Assembly (NCBI GenBank): GCA_021292165.1
Contig: CM037879.1
Location: forward strand, 39,524,339 to 39,588,338
DNA length: 64,000 bases
Origin: Shinisaurus crocodilurus
Taxonomy: Eukaryota > Chordata > Lepidosauria > Squamata > Shinisauridae
Direction of reading: 5' to 3'
A model generated the notes under the pieces. It was not told the origin of the DNA and made no database searches. It saw only the letters and a list, made by a program, of their open reading frames with translations. Below are positions 10,126 through 19,671 of this stretch, piece after piece. The first letter of the stretch is position 1. Each line of letters starts with the position of its first letter. Made by a program: the position numbers and the translations under genes.

Positions 10126-10607
10126 CAGGGGTGGTGGTAGGTACTGAGAAGTTCCAGGGCTTAGGCCCACAGGGGAAAAAAATGCAAACATTTGCATATA
10201 CTAATTTACATATGCTCTAAAGTCTCTCTGTGTGTGTGTGTGTGTTTGTAAAGGAGCCTGTCTCCTATGTAAAGGAGCCTGTCTCCCCTGCCCATACATC
10301 CCTATTTGTAAAAAGGGATGTATGGGCAGAGGAGAGCAGGACATTTGATTTCAGAAAAAAAACCTCAGGCAGAAAGTTTTTTGGGGGGACGGGCAGCAGG
10401 AGGTGAAGCACATGTGGGCAAAAAGCCAGCTAATCTAAGAGGATCAGATGCAACAGAAATCATCAGGGCCCCTGTACCTTTCTTTCAGCAAGTGCCCATG
10501 CCATGGACAGCAGGGTGGTGGGGCAGATGGCCTTCCAGAGATTCAGGGCTCCAAATGAAAGATTTGGGACTCCAGCCCTAGCAAGCCACTCCCTAACACC
10601 GCCTCTG
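10126..10607. mobile_element. hAT-type MITE family H1, copy 2 (uninterrupted)
   Basis: Left end CAGGGGTGGTGGTAGG; right end CTAACACCGCCTCTG. TSD GTTGAGGC (10118-10125) and GTCGAGGC (10608-10615) agree at 7 of 8 bases. At 482 bp without the 5S-SINE it shows the empty site of copy 1. It contains a short (TG)n and a local duplication of AAAGGAGCCTGTCTCC. Confidence 0.88.
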
Positions 10608-10685
10608 GTCGAGGCGCAGAGTTAAGTCAAGAAGAAACAGATAAGAAATTACAATGAATTTTAATTTGATTAATTTTACTCTGTC

Positions 10686-10687
<2 letters not shown>

Positions 10688-10712
<25 letters not shown>
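10688..10712. repeat. (CT)n microsatellite
   Basis: About twelve CT units in a row. Confidence 0.85.
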
Positions 10713-10716
<4 letters not shown>

Positions 10717-11188
10717 TATTTGCTTTTCATATTTGCCCCGGGCCTTCAGAGTGGGAAGGGCTGAAGTCAGAGGGATGATGAAATTCCAGTCATTTTACCA
10801 GGGCACTGAACATCAGCACTGAACATCTCCAGGCAGCTACTGGTGACCAAGCACCCGGGCAGGCTGCGCTGGCTCCAGGTTTCTGTGGGCCTTTGGGCAA
10901 GACGCCCTCAATGGGACCCCTCCCTCAGTGAGTCTATCTCCTCACTGCCACTCTTACCAGCTGCTCTTGCTCCTCCTCCCCCTTCTCATGATGGCTACCA
11001 CTTGCTGCTTGCTTGACAAGCAGAAAGCCGGTGAGCAAGTAGGCTGCGCGGCATCTTTATTTATGTATTTATTTATTTATTATATTTATACCCCGCCTTT
11101 TTTCCTGCAAGGAATCCAAGGCGGCTTACATAATCCTCCTCCTCCTCCTCCTCCTCTCCATTTTACCCTCACAACAACCCTGTGAGGT

Positions 11189-11759
11189 TGTGAGGGATTG
11201 AGGCCTACTCAGGCTTGAGTTTGCTGAAGCCTGAAGGCCCAAACACTTGGATGGGAGGGGGAGTTTGAGAGTTTTAGTTTACCTAATAGAAGTTAAGAAT
11301 TAGTTCACCTGTGCAAGGTCACATGGTTATAACCTTCCAGTCCTGGGAAGGCTGTATATATGGTGGGGTGTGGTCAGCTAGCAGCAGTGGGAGCCTGACT
11401 GCAGAAGCAGAGAGAGCAGAGAAAGCAGAGAGAGAGAGACTGGCTGGCCGGCTGCATAGGAGATAGGTAGTCTGAAGTTAAACTAGAGAACATTGGATTG
11501 TTTGTTTGTTTGTTTTATTTTATCATACTTGCTTTTGAATTATAACCACTCTATTAAGTAAATACCCTAATATTATAAGTAAAGTGCTGTTGTTTACCCT
11601 GAAAGTTTGGAGTGACTTATTCACCACGTCTACAGCCTACACCCATGCTATTGGAAGCTGTAAAAGGACTTGATCTCCTGGAACGGGAGGGGCTTTGAGG
11701 AGAGGCAGAGATCTCCTAAAGGAAAGTTAAGGGGTCCCTGCAGTAGCGGAACCTTGACA
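11189..11759 (+). repeat. 5' LTR
   Basis: 571 bp, TG..CA. It contains a TATA-like TATATAT at 11355-11361, downstream of CCAGTCCTGGGAAGGCTG, which would place transcription start in the GTCAGCTAGCAGCAG region. It has a GA-rich stretch at 11400-11440 and a (TTTG)n run near 11500. It is aligned base by base to 15837-16455. Confidence 0.93.
11355..11361 (+). promoter_or_regulatory. Putative LTR TATA box
   Basis: TATATAT lies in a GC-moderate context (GGCTGTATATATGGTGG) in the 5' LTR and is conserved in the 3' LTR. Position within the LTR fits a U3/R boundary shortly downstream. No other core element was identified. Confidence 0.5.
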
Positions 11760-11761
11760 GA

Positions 11762-11773
11762 TGGTGGCAGCGG
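11762..11773 (+). other. Primer-binding site, tRNA-Leu type
   Basis: TGGTGGCAGCGG starts two bases after the LTR. It is complementary to the 3' end of a tRNA ending CCGCTGCCACCA, which fits the vertebrate tRNA-Leu (UAG/AAG) acceptor end as I recall it. Complementarity stops after 12 nt. Confidence 0.7.
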
Positions 11774-11900
11774 AGCGATCCTGAACGGTGAGATTAAGCA
11801 CTCCAAACAGAAATTGGGTTTGTTTACTAATAGAGCTGGCAAAAGCAGTGTATGTTTGAACTTCAGGACTGCAGAATAGGGACCCAGTGAGGCAATTAGG

Positions 11901-13106
11901 ATGAGCCAGTATCTCTCCATGAATAAAACTGCCCTGATAGAGCAGTGTAAAAAGGACAATTTGCCATGGGAGGAGAAAACAGCGGAAGAACTGAAAGTTA
12001 TGCTGATCTCCCAGGCGGCAATAGAAGGAGCTGCACCCTCTAGCCCTAGTGTAGCAGGACCCCAAACAAAAGAATGGGAGCTCCGGGAACAGGAACTGCG
12101 GCCAGTGGCAAAGCAGAAGGAAGAGGAGACCCGGTTGGAGTGGAAGTGGCTTCTTCTGCAGCAGGAACAGCTTAAAGCCCAGAAAGAGCAACTGCAAGCC
12201 CAAGAGGAACAATGCAGACATGAGGGAAAGCTGCAGGAAGAACAACGCAAACACGAGGAAAAGCTGCGGGAAGAACAACGCAGACATGAGGAAAAGCTGC
12301 ACCAGGAGAAACTGCAAGCCCAGAAAGAGCAACTGCAAGCCCAAGAGGAACAACGCAGACACGAGGAAAAGGCCCGAGAAGAGCAACGCAGACACGAGGA
12401 AAGGATGATGCAATTGAAACAGGAGCAGCCTGTCTGAGTTACCCCGAAGGACTTCACAGCATACACCCCAGAAGAAGACCCACAAGTGTTCCTGACCACT
12501 TTTGAAAGGGCAGCACAGAAGTGGGGATTGCAGGAGGGTGATTACATGAAGTTTGTGCCTAATTTAATCAAAGGGGAGCTGGCAGAGATTTATAATAGCA
12601 TGCCAGAGGGGGAGGCTGTTTCCTATGCTCAATTCAAAGAAACTGTGTTTAAAAGGTTCAGGTTAGGCCCTGAGCACTTTAGGAAAAAGTTCAGAGGGTT
12701 AACACCTCAACCTGGTAAATCTATGGTAGAGTTTGCAACAAAATTAAAAAACCTGCTATTAAAATGGGTGGATGGAGCAAAAGCTGACAACAGGGAAAAG
12801 GTGCTAGAGCTTATGGCCCTGGATCAGTTTTATTTTCGGTTGCCCAGAGAAATAAAACGGAAGGTTAAGGATAAAGATCCTGAAACTGTAAACCAAGCTG
12901 CAAAAATGGCTGACAAACTGATTGAAAACCGGGAAGGGTTAGGCCCCAGGATTGAGTCTGAGAAGAAGGGGGGAAATGGGAAGCCCCAAGTAAAAAGGAG
13001 TTCAAAAAACCTCCTTTTGATCCTTCTCACCCCAGAGACCGTGCCTGTTATTCGTGTGGTCAGACAGGCCACATCAAGAGTAGCTGCCCCAAGTTACAAG
13101 CAATAA
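11901..13106 (+). pseudogene. gag: gag with SCAN-like capsid region; one in-frame TGA
   Basis: Start ATG at 11901 after a short leader; a single frame runs to TAA at 13104-13106, broken only by TGA at 12435-12437. Residues ~1-55 hold a helical N-terminus (LIEQCKKDNLPW, LKVMLISQAAIEG). Residues ~60-178 are a charged coiled coil built from repeated EEQRRHEEK units. After the stop, PQVFLTTFERAAQKWG begins the capsid. Nucleotides ~12650-12945 read like a SCAN domain: HFRKKFRGL, LKNLLLKWV, then VLELMALDQFYFRLPREI. The zinc knuckle is not in this frame but in the -1 frame that becomes pol. The structural protein would assemble the virus-like particle. The stop is one C-to-T change from CGA, a likely CpG decay. 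Confidence 0.88.
13004..13010 (+). promoter_or_regulatory. Candidate -1 ribosomal frameshift heptamer A AAA AAC
   Basis: Six A then C, in gag phase TC-A AAA AAC, is exactly the X XXY YYZ pattern. A -1 slip leads into CCT CCT TTT GAT and on to the zinc knuckle and protease without a stop. The same heptamer type is known at gag-pro junctions of some retroviruses. No clear downstream pseudoknot was worked out, and an old indel could also explain the frame change. Confidence 0.55.
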
Positions 13107-15742
13107 CACCAGCTAACCTAGGTAGTCCTAAACCCGAACAAACCAAGCCACAAGCTGTAGCAAGCATAAAAAAACCTTATAATTGTGGATTTGTGATCAC
13201 CAACAGGGAAGAGGTTAATAATCAGTTTAAAGAACCTGTTTATGTAAAGGATAAGACCATTATGGCGATGTTGGATTCTGGAGCTGATGTTTCTCTGATC
13301 CGAGCAGATTTGGTGACACCTGAGGATTTGGTACCAGGAATGTGTATTGAGATCCAGGGAGTGAATGGTCCCTCCTTTGAAGTCCCAGTAGCAAGGTTAT
13401 CCATAGAATGGAGGGGATGGAGGGGTCTGTATGAAGTTGGGGTGATGGAACCTCCAACCCAATTTGCCCCTATCATTGTGGGAAGGGATATAATGGGACC
13501 AGAAGCTCAAATATGTGTGGTAACCCGCAAGCAAAAGGAAAGGGAGGAACTTTCAAGACAGGACCAGGTAAAAGCTGATGGGGTAAAAGAAAAGGTACTA
13601 GAGGTACAACCCACAGTGATTCCGGAAGGTCCAAAACCAACCCCAGACCCTCCCCAAACTGAAACAACAGAACAAGCCTCCATGCAACATGTAGACCTGA
13701 AAGCCAGTGAAACAACCGAGGCAGGTGGTTCTGTAGAGGAGAAGGCACTAGAGACCCCTTTTCCTGATTTAAGAGGAGTAGAGGAATTCAAGCAGGGAGT
13801 CCTCAGTGATCCTAGTTTGGAGCCTCTGAAAAGAGTTGCTCTCCCTCAAGAGAAGCCCTTCTCTGAGGAAAGAAGGGAGCAGATTATTTGGGAGAAAGGA
13901 TTGCTGTATAGGCTGTGGTTACCAAAAACCCAAGAGTTAACCTGGGAACCACTAAAGCAACTGGTAGTACCTAACCAATTCTGGCTAAGGTTGCTAGAAC
14001 TAGCCCATGATGTGCCATGCGCAGGGCACTTGGGGAAAAACAAGACTAAACAAAGGCTCATGGCAAACTTCTTTTGGCCTGGAATTGCGAAGCAAGTAGC
14101 AGAGTACTGCAGGTCTTGTGAAACCTGTCAGCGTGTGGGGAAGGCAGGGCATCACAGTAAAGCCCCTTTGCAGCCTCTGCCTATTATAGGAGAAGCTTTC
14201 TTCAGGGTGGGCATGGATATTGTAGGGCCTTTCACTAAACCCACCCGCAAGGGAAAAAAGTACATCCTTACAGTGGTGGATTTTGCCACAAGATACCCGG
14301 AAGCTGTAGCACTGGCCTCTATAGATGCTCTGTCTGTAGCTGAGGCTTTGCTAACTATATTTTGCAGAACTGGATTTCCCTCTGAAATCTTAACAGATTG
14401 TGGGTCAAATTTCCTCTCCGAGATAATGGAATGACTGTGGAAGTGTTGTGGGGTAAAACACTTGAAAACCACTCCTTATCACCCACAATGCAATGGAATG
14501 GTGGAAAGATTTAACGCCACACTCAAAGGAATGATTAGAGCTTATGTAAACACACACCCAAATGACTGGGATGACAAACTGCAACACCTACTTTTTGCCT
14601 ACAGGGAAGTTCCACAGGAATCAACGGGATTCTCACCTTTTGAGCTGTTGTATGGCAGAAGAGTGAGAGGCCCTCTTGATCTCCTGAGGGAAAACTGGGA
14701 AGGTAAACTCATAGAAAACAAAACCTCTGTGGTGGATTATGTGTTAAAACTTAGACAAACCCTAGATACACTCTGTAAACTAGTTCAAGCCAATGTAACC
14801 AAAGCCCAAGAGGTGCAAAAGTTCTGGTATGATCAAAAGGCACACTCTAGAGTATTTGAGGTAGGGGATCAGGTAATGATATTTCTTCCTCTGCGCAAAG
14901 ACAAGCTTAAGGCTGCTTGGGAAGGCCCCAACACAGTCAGAGAGAAAATGGATGATTTAACCTATGTAGTGGTTAAAGAAAAATCTGAAAAAAGACCCAG
15001 GGTAGTACATGTAAATATGATGAAGCCACACTATGAGAGGAGTGGAGTAGTTTTACAGGTGCAGAAAGTCCCAGTAGTATACTTAGGGCACAGGGTTGGA
15101 AATGGTCATATCACACCATTATGGGACAAGGTTGAAGCTATCAGAACCTGGGACATACCTACAACCAAGAAACAGGTCAGGTCATTCTTGGGATTTGCTG
15201 GGTATTACAGGAGATTTGTTCCCCTTTTTGGTGAAATTGCTGGACCTTTGACTGATTTAACCAAGAAATGTAAACCTGACAAAATTGTGTGGACTGATGA
15301 ATGTCAGAGAGCTTTTGATAGACTAAAGGACATTTTAAGCTCAAAGCCTGTGTTAAGAGCACCTGACTTTGAAAAAACCTTTATTGTAGCTACTGATGCC
15401 TCTGAGACTGGCATAGGTGCTGTATTGTTACAAGACTATGACTCTGTTAAACACCCAGTAGCCTACCTGAGTAGGAAGCTTCTACCCAGGGAGAGAAACC
15501 TGTCTACGATCCAAAAGGAATGTCTGGCAGTAGTGTGGGCTCTGGACAAGCTCAAGCCTTATGTTTTTGGACAAGAATTTACTTTATGGACTGATCATCA
15601 TGCCTTGCAATGGATACAAACAATGCAAAATACCAACTCCAAGCTTCAGAGATGGTCTTGGAAATTGCAGGAATTTCAAATGAACATTGAACATGTGCCT
15701 GGGAAGGAGAATGTGATAGCCGATGCTTTGTCTAGGAAATAA
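13010..15742 (+). pseudogene. pol: pol: zinc knuckle - protease - integrase - RT remnant - RNase H
   Basis: One frame of 911 codons broken by TGA at 14432-14434. Zinc knuckle CYSCGQTGHIKSSC at about 13046-13087. Protease MLDSGADVSLI (~13265-13300) and IIVGRDIMG (~13470-13500). Integrase HHCC: H 14005 and 14026, CRSCETC near 14108-14130; core Asp at 14216 and 14396, Glu at 14504, exactly 35 residues between the last two if the TGA counts as one codon; C-terminal GPY-like AWEGPNTV, then VNMMKPHYER. At about 15045-15080 this passes directly into VVYLGHRVGNG, the end of an RT palm/thumb, so fingers and the YxDD active site are absent. RNase H has D near 15395, QKECLAVVWAL, LWTDHHAL and VIADALSRK, all four acidic positions present. 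The deletion is in frame. Confidence 0.92.
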
Positions 15743-15815
15743 CCAAAAAACAGTTGCCTTTTGTGTAGGTTAACGTTTCACAATTCTCTTCTGTAAAAGG
15801 GAAATTGTTCCACTT

Positions 15816-15836
15816 GAGGAGAAGGGGGGGGGAAGA
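15816..15836 (+). other. Polypurine tract
   Basis: An uninterrupted purine run (GAGGAGAAGGGGGGGGGAAGA) lies immediately before the TGTG start of the 3' LTR, as required for plus-strand priming. Confidence 0.88.
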
Positions 15837-16455
15837 TGTGAGGGGTTGAGGCCTACTCAGGCTTGAGTTTGCTGAAGCCTGAAGGCCCAAACACTTCCCT
15901 CGATTAGTTGAAGCCTGAAGGCCCAAACACTTGGATGGGAGGGGGAGTTTGAGAGTTTTAGTTTACCCAATAGAAGTTAAGAATTAGTTCACCTGTGCAA
16001 GGGCACATGGTTATAACCTTCCAGTCCTGGGAAGGCTGTATATATGGTGGGGTGTGGTCAGCTAGCAGCAGTGGGAGCCTGACTGCAGAAGCAGAAAGAG
16101 CAGAGAGAGAAGCAGAGAGAGAGAGACTGGCTGGCTGGCTGGCTGCATAGGAGATAGGTAGTCTGAAGTTAAACTAGAGAACATTGGATTGTTTGTTTGT
16201 TTGTTTTATTTTATCATACTTGCTTTTGTTTTGAATTATAACCACCCTATTAAGTAAATACCCTAATATTATAAGTAAAGTGCTGTTGTTTACCCTGAAA
16301 GTTTGGAGTGACTTATTCACCACGTCTACAGCTTACACCCATGCTATTGGAAGCTGTAAAAGGACTTGATCTCCTGGAACGGGAGGGGCTTTGAGGAGAG
16401 GCAGAGATCTCCCAAGGGAAAGTTAAGGGGTCCCTGCAGTAGCGGAACCTTGACA
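15837..16455 (+). repeat. 3' LTR with a ~35-bp internal duplication
   Basis: 619 bp. It is longer than the 5' LTR chiefly because GAAGCCTGAAGGCCCAAACAC occurs twice (about 15873-15895 and 15910-15930), joined by TTCCCTCGATTAGTT. There are also extra GGCT units, an extra TTTTG and changes in the GA-rich stretch. Confidence 0.92.
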
Positions 16456-16759
16456 GAGGTAGGTTAGGCTGAGAGTCAGTGACTGGCCCAAAGTCACCCA
16501 GTGGGTTTCATGTCCGAGAGGGGGCTAGAACCTGGATCTCCCGAGTCCCAGTCCAACACTCTCACCACTACACCACACTGGCTCTCACATCTACCGCTCC
16601 TCCTTCTCGCCACCACCATTATCTGGGCCAGAGTGAGAGGCAGGTGAACAAGCAGGTTGCCATGGTGAAGAGGAAGTGCAATTCTAGAAGTTCTTGTCTG
16701 TGGTGCCTAACCTTGACACCAGCCCTGTCTCCTCCCCAGTAAGCACAGAATTAGGGAGT

Positions 16760-17130
16760 GGGGGAGCAGATGTTTACAGTACGATAGTCCTTCCCCCTGC
16801 GATTACTATGGAAGCATAAATTGAGGCCAAACTCTTGTCAGTGGGCCCCTGCTGGGGTATGTGGGCCCTCGGCAGGTGCTCAGGGCCCAGTTCTGAGGAA
16901 ATCTCTATAGGACTGCGTAGTGTTAGCCCTCCCATCTGCCTGCTGCCTCGGTGTCCTAGAGTGAGGCTACCATGGGGTATTGCGCAATTAATAGGTGGAG
17001 GGCGGCTCGCAGCCTCCCTCCACAGATTGCTACAGCAGCCCACCACCAATAACCCCTCCTGGGGGGGCAATGATGTCATTGGCGCCCCCCCCGACAGCAC
17101 TTCACACCTGGCGTCAGCCCTGCATGTTAC
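16760..17130. mobile_element. hAT-like relic(s), family R related
   Basis: CTTGTCAGTGGGCCCCTGCTGGGG matches the right part of 58840-59185. Further right, GGCGTCAGCCCTG at about 17111-17123 resembles a reversed CAGGGCTGRCG hAT end. Boundaries and number of insertions are unclear. Confidence 0.4.
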
Positions 17131-17377
17131 CCGCAGCTCTGGAGACGGAGTGCAAAAAAGGTCTCATGAGAAGTGACTGCACGTCCAAAATGTTCATAAT
17201 ATACACATTTTCACCTTCTTGGAGGTTATTGCCCTTGTTGGAATTTTTTTTTTAAAAGTTGTATGTTAAAGCAGCCCCAAAGAGTTAATTCAACAGGCAG
17301 GAACAAAGTTCCAGAACTTCTCACTGGAAGTGTGTTTGCTTCCAAAAGTAACAGCTGTTTTGCACAGCCCTTCAGGC

Positions 17378-17468
17378 TGAAATCTTATTATCCCCACTTA
17401 CCTTGGAGTAAGCCCCATTGAACTCAACGGGACTTACTTCTGAGGAGACATGTATAGGATTATGCTGT
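17378..17468. repeat. Short interspersed repeat (AGTAAGCCCCATTGAACTCA block)
   Basis: CTTGGAGTAAGCCCCATTGA .. GGGACTTACTTCTGAGGAGACATGTATAGGAT recurs in decayed form near 25.9, 30.75 and 56.78 kb. This block is common in squamate DNA and probably derives from a MITE; class not determined. Confidence 0.5.
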
Positions 17469-17469
17469 T

Positions 17470-18625
17470 GTTCATTTATTCATTCATGCCTTCCTTCCTT
17501 TATTTATTTGCTTTTGCTGAAGGACTACTGCCAGAGGCTCTAACAATCAAGCTATAGACTGGAGCAGTAGCGTTAGGTTGTGGGGAGGGCCGGTTGTGTG
17601 TGTGTTTAACCCTTCTCTCCATGCCATTTTCCCAAACAAAAATCACTCCTCTACTGGGGAATTTTTTGGCTGGATGGTCGTGCTGTTGCTAGCCTCCCTT
17701 AGGGGAAAAATAGAGGCACCTGTATTCCCCACCCTGCCCCTAGGAGAGCAAGCAGCAGCTTAGGAGTAGGGAGGACTTAGATCAGGAAAACAGCAGGGGG
17801 TGAAAGGCATGACGATACACTTCTTCACTTACCATACTTTAAGGGTTTTTTTATTTAAAAAAAAACAAAGCTGGGAGATCCCGTCATGGATCCACTGTAC
17901 ACAATGCAATTTGCCTTTAAAGAAGGCTGTGAGAAATCCCATTTCATCTGCTTTTGGTACTCTTATATGCCAACACAGACCTAACGGTAGGGGCAGAAGG
18001 ATCTGGCAGAGAATGGACAGACCCATGACTTGCCAAGATTGTCCAATTTTCTCCATGTGTATGTTTTATGGCTGGAATGCTTGATCATACTCTACAGAAG
18101 CCAGAAAAGTGTGTGCACTTTTCTCAAACATATGTATTTTGAGAAAAATACATATCCTCTAACATGTGCATTTCTGTGTGCATTTTTCAGAAGACGAACT
18201 GCATCGCAAAGCTCACAAAAATGTGGATTTTGGAACACAACTCTGTCTCGGCTCGCTGAAATTCTCAGAAGGTATGAACTGCGTAAACTTGCGGGGAAAA
18301 AAGTCCTCTGTGGAGCAAATTCCTCACCCATCCCTACCCAAGGCACTGTGCAAGCCTGCCTAGAATGTGGATGAAGAAAAGAACAAAGAGCAATCTCTAC
18401 CACAAGCGAACCAAATTGACCTGGGCGGTGAGAATAATAGATAAACTGTTGGTGATTGATTGTTTAGATATACTTAAGGACTAAACCAACCACAGCCTTA
18501 GTCTCTGCACATTCTCTTTCAAGACAGCATGTTCTGTCACCCAGATGCCCCTAATATCTTGCACATTTGAACACTCTTTGAACCTGCTTGTGTTCATTGT
18601 GTAAATATCCTGTATATAATGATAA
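17470..18625. other. No gene; short copy of the GATCATACTCTACAGAAGCC repeat
   Basis: No coding signal. The block TGATCATACTCTACAGAAGCCAG at 18081-18103 recurs at about 19603-19626 and, reversed, near 20420-20445. Confidence 0.5.
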
Positions 18626-18626
18626 A

Positions 18627-18627
18627 T

Positions 18628-18670
<43 letters not shown>
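18627..18670. repeat. (GA)n microsatellite
   Basis: Nearly pure GA units over about 44 bp. Confidence 0.9.
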
Positions 18671-18675
<5 letters not shown>

Positions 18676-19139
18676 AAGGTGTTTGATGAGACATTGGCTG
18701 GTTGAGTTTTAGTTCTTTAAGTGTCTTTATTCCACTGTCTAGTTACTAGTCTTGAATAGGTAGGGTAGCCCATGCTTAAGGCTCGAACTATCAATACTTT
18801 GGAGAGCCAGATATTAATACCATGTCTGTTTATGTGAGATGAAAAGTCTGAAGAGAAGACAAACCATTCTTCTCAAGAACCAGTGAGAAGTTTGGCAAGC
18901 TCCAACTGGATTCACACAGCCACAACCCAGCTGACACGAACATAAGTAAACAGGGTCAGGCAAAGTTTGATGCGGTGGTGCAGGCTCGTATCTACCAATT
19001 CCTCATGCAGGAAGAGGCCAGGATACAGCGGAGGAAAGAAAAATGAGTGGAGCAGATGGAGCTGCAGACCACACCGCAGGAGCAGCTGCCGTTGCTATGT
19101 TCAGGCACTTCCGCAGGGCAGCCCTGACTTTTAGGGGAG

Positions 19140-19290
19140 GGATCGTGTCTCAGTGGGAGAGTAGATATGGCCTTTGCAGGCCGAAGATCACTGGTTCAGC
19201 CTCTGGCATCTTCAGCTGAAAGGATCAGGTTGCCGGTGATGTGAAAGACCTCTGCCTGAGACCATGGAGGGCCACTGACTGACAGTCAAG
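19140..19290 (+). mobile_element. tRNA-derived SINE
   Basis: TGTCTCAGTGGGAGAGTAGATATGGCCTTTGCAGGCC .. GGTTCAGCCTCTGGCATCTTCAG is a tRNA-like head with A and B boxes. The body CCTCTGCCTGAGACCATGGAGGGCC and the end TGACTGACAGTC follow the order seen at 34.65-34.77 kb. Confidence 0.75.
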
Positions 19291-19512
19291 AGTACCAAGA
19301 ATAGGCCATGTGGTGCCTGAGGGCACCAGTGCACCCTGGACACTTTTCTTGGTGTCGCCAAGGTACCCTACCCCTCCCACCTCTGCCTTGAACTCAGCCT
19401 TACTTGTCCTTTGTGACTAGCCATGTCCACACATGGCAGCCATTTTATGGTTGTGCTCAGGACATGGTCTCAAATTTCCAAATGTGCCCACAGACCTCAA
19501 AGATTGACTACC
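19291..19512. mobile_element. hAT-like relic
   Basis: It ends TTTGAGG..-reversed as AAAGATTGACTACCCCTG, a hAT-type end reading CAGGGGTAGTCAATCTTT on the other strand. The interior GGACACTTTTCTTGGTGTCGCC and ACATGGCAGCCATTTTATGG matches the relic starting at 9486 in reverse. Confidence 0.5.
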
Positions 19513-19671
19513 CCTGTTTTAGCTTATGCAGACTTTGTGCAAATCTCTGTCTGCCATCATATGTCAAGAACCATGAGCGTCAAGAACCATAAGAGTAGTT
19601 CCTTGATCATACTCTACAGAAGCCAGGAAGTATCTGTTATATATTTGATCAGAAAGAGAAACTGCTCGATG

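Larger units (their letters stand above)
11189..16455 (+). mobile_element. Gmr1-like Ty3/gypsy LTR retrotransposon, nearly complete but defective
   Basis: The whole element is 5.27 kb with a 5-bp TSD GAGGT (11184-11188, 16456-16460), LTRs starting TGTGAGG and ending CTTGACA, a PBS, gag, pol and PPT. Pol order is protease, integrase, RT remnant, RNase H, unlike ordinary Ty3/gypsy (integrase last) and like the Gmr1 group known in deuterostomes. The LTRs differ at roughly ten single bases by eye plus several indels, so insertion is fairly recent. RT lacks its catalytic part, so this copy cannot move by itself; related intact elements could have supplied RT in trans. Confidence 0.93.
11061..16588 (-). 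mobile_element. Sauria-type SINE split by an LTR retrotransposon
   Basis: 11061-11188 is the reversed tail: (TTTA)n, TATATTTATACCCCGCC, CCTGCAAGGAATCCAAGG, then ACAACAACCCTGTGAGGT. 16456-16588 is the reversed head: GAGGTAGGTTAGGCTGAGAG, AGTCACCCAGTGGG, GGATCTCCCGAGTCCCAG, CCACTACACCACACTGGCTCTC. The uninterrupted order is seen at 55622-55874. CATCT on both outer flanks looks like the SINE's own TSD in the family R element. Confidence 0.9.
10860..16726 (+). mobile_element. hAT-like element (family R) hosting SINE and LTR element
   Basis: The left part, 10860-11060, runs GGCTCCAGG..GGGCC .. CCCTCAGTGAG .. GGTGAGCAAGTAGGCTGCGCGGCATCT. The right part, 16589-16726, resumes CATCTACCGCTCC .. TATCTGGGCCAGAGTGAGAG .. 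AAGCAGGTTGCCATGGTGA and ends CCTTGACACCAGCCCTG. The intact relative at 58840-59185 reads straight through (GGCATCTACTGCTTCTCC), so everything between is insertion. The class is inferred from the ends CAGTGTCGGC / CAGGGCTGGT and from weak 8-bp TSDs in sister copies. Confidence 0.75.

Noticed and set aside
18960..19060. Short coding-like stretch (QARIYQFLMQEEARIQRRKEK)
   Set aside because: Too short, ends in a stop, and could not be assigned to a transposase, gag or exon.
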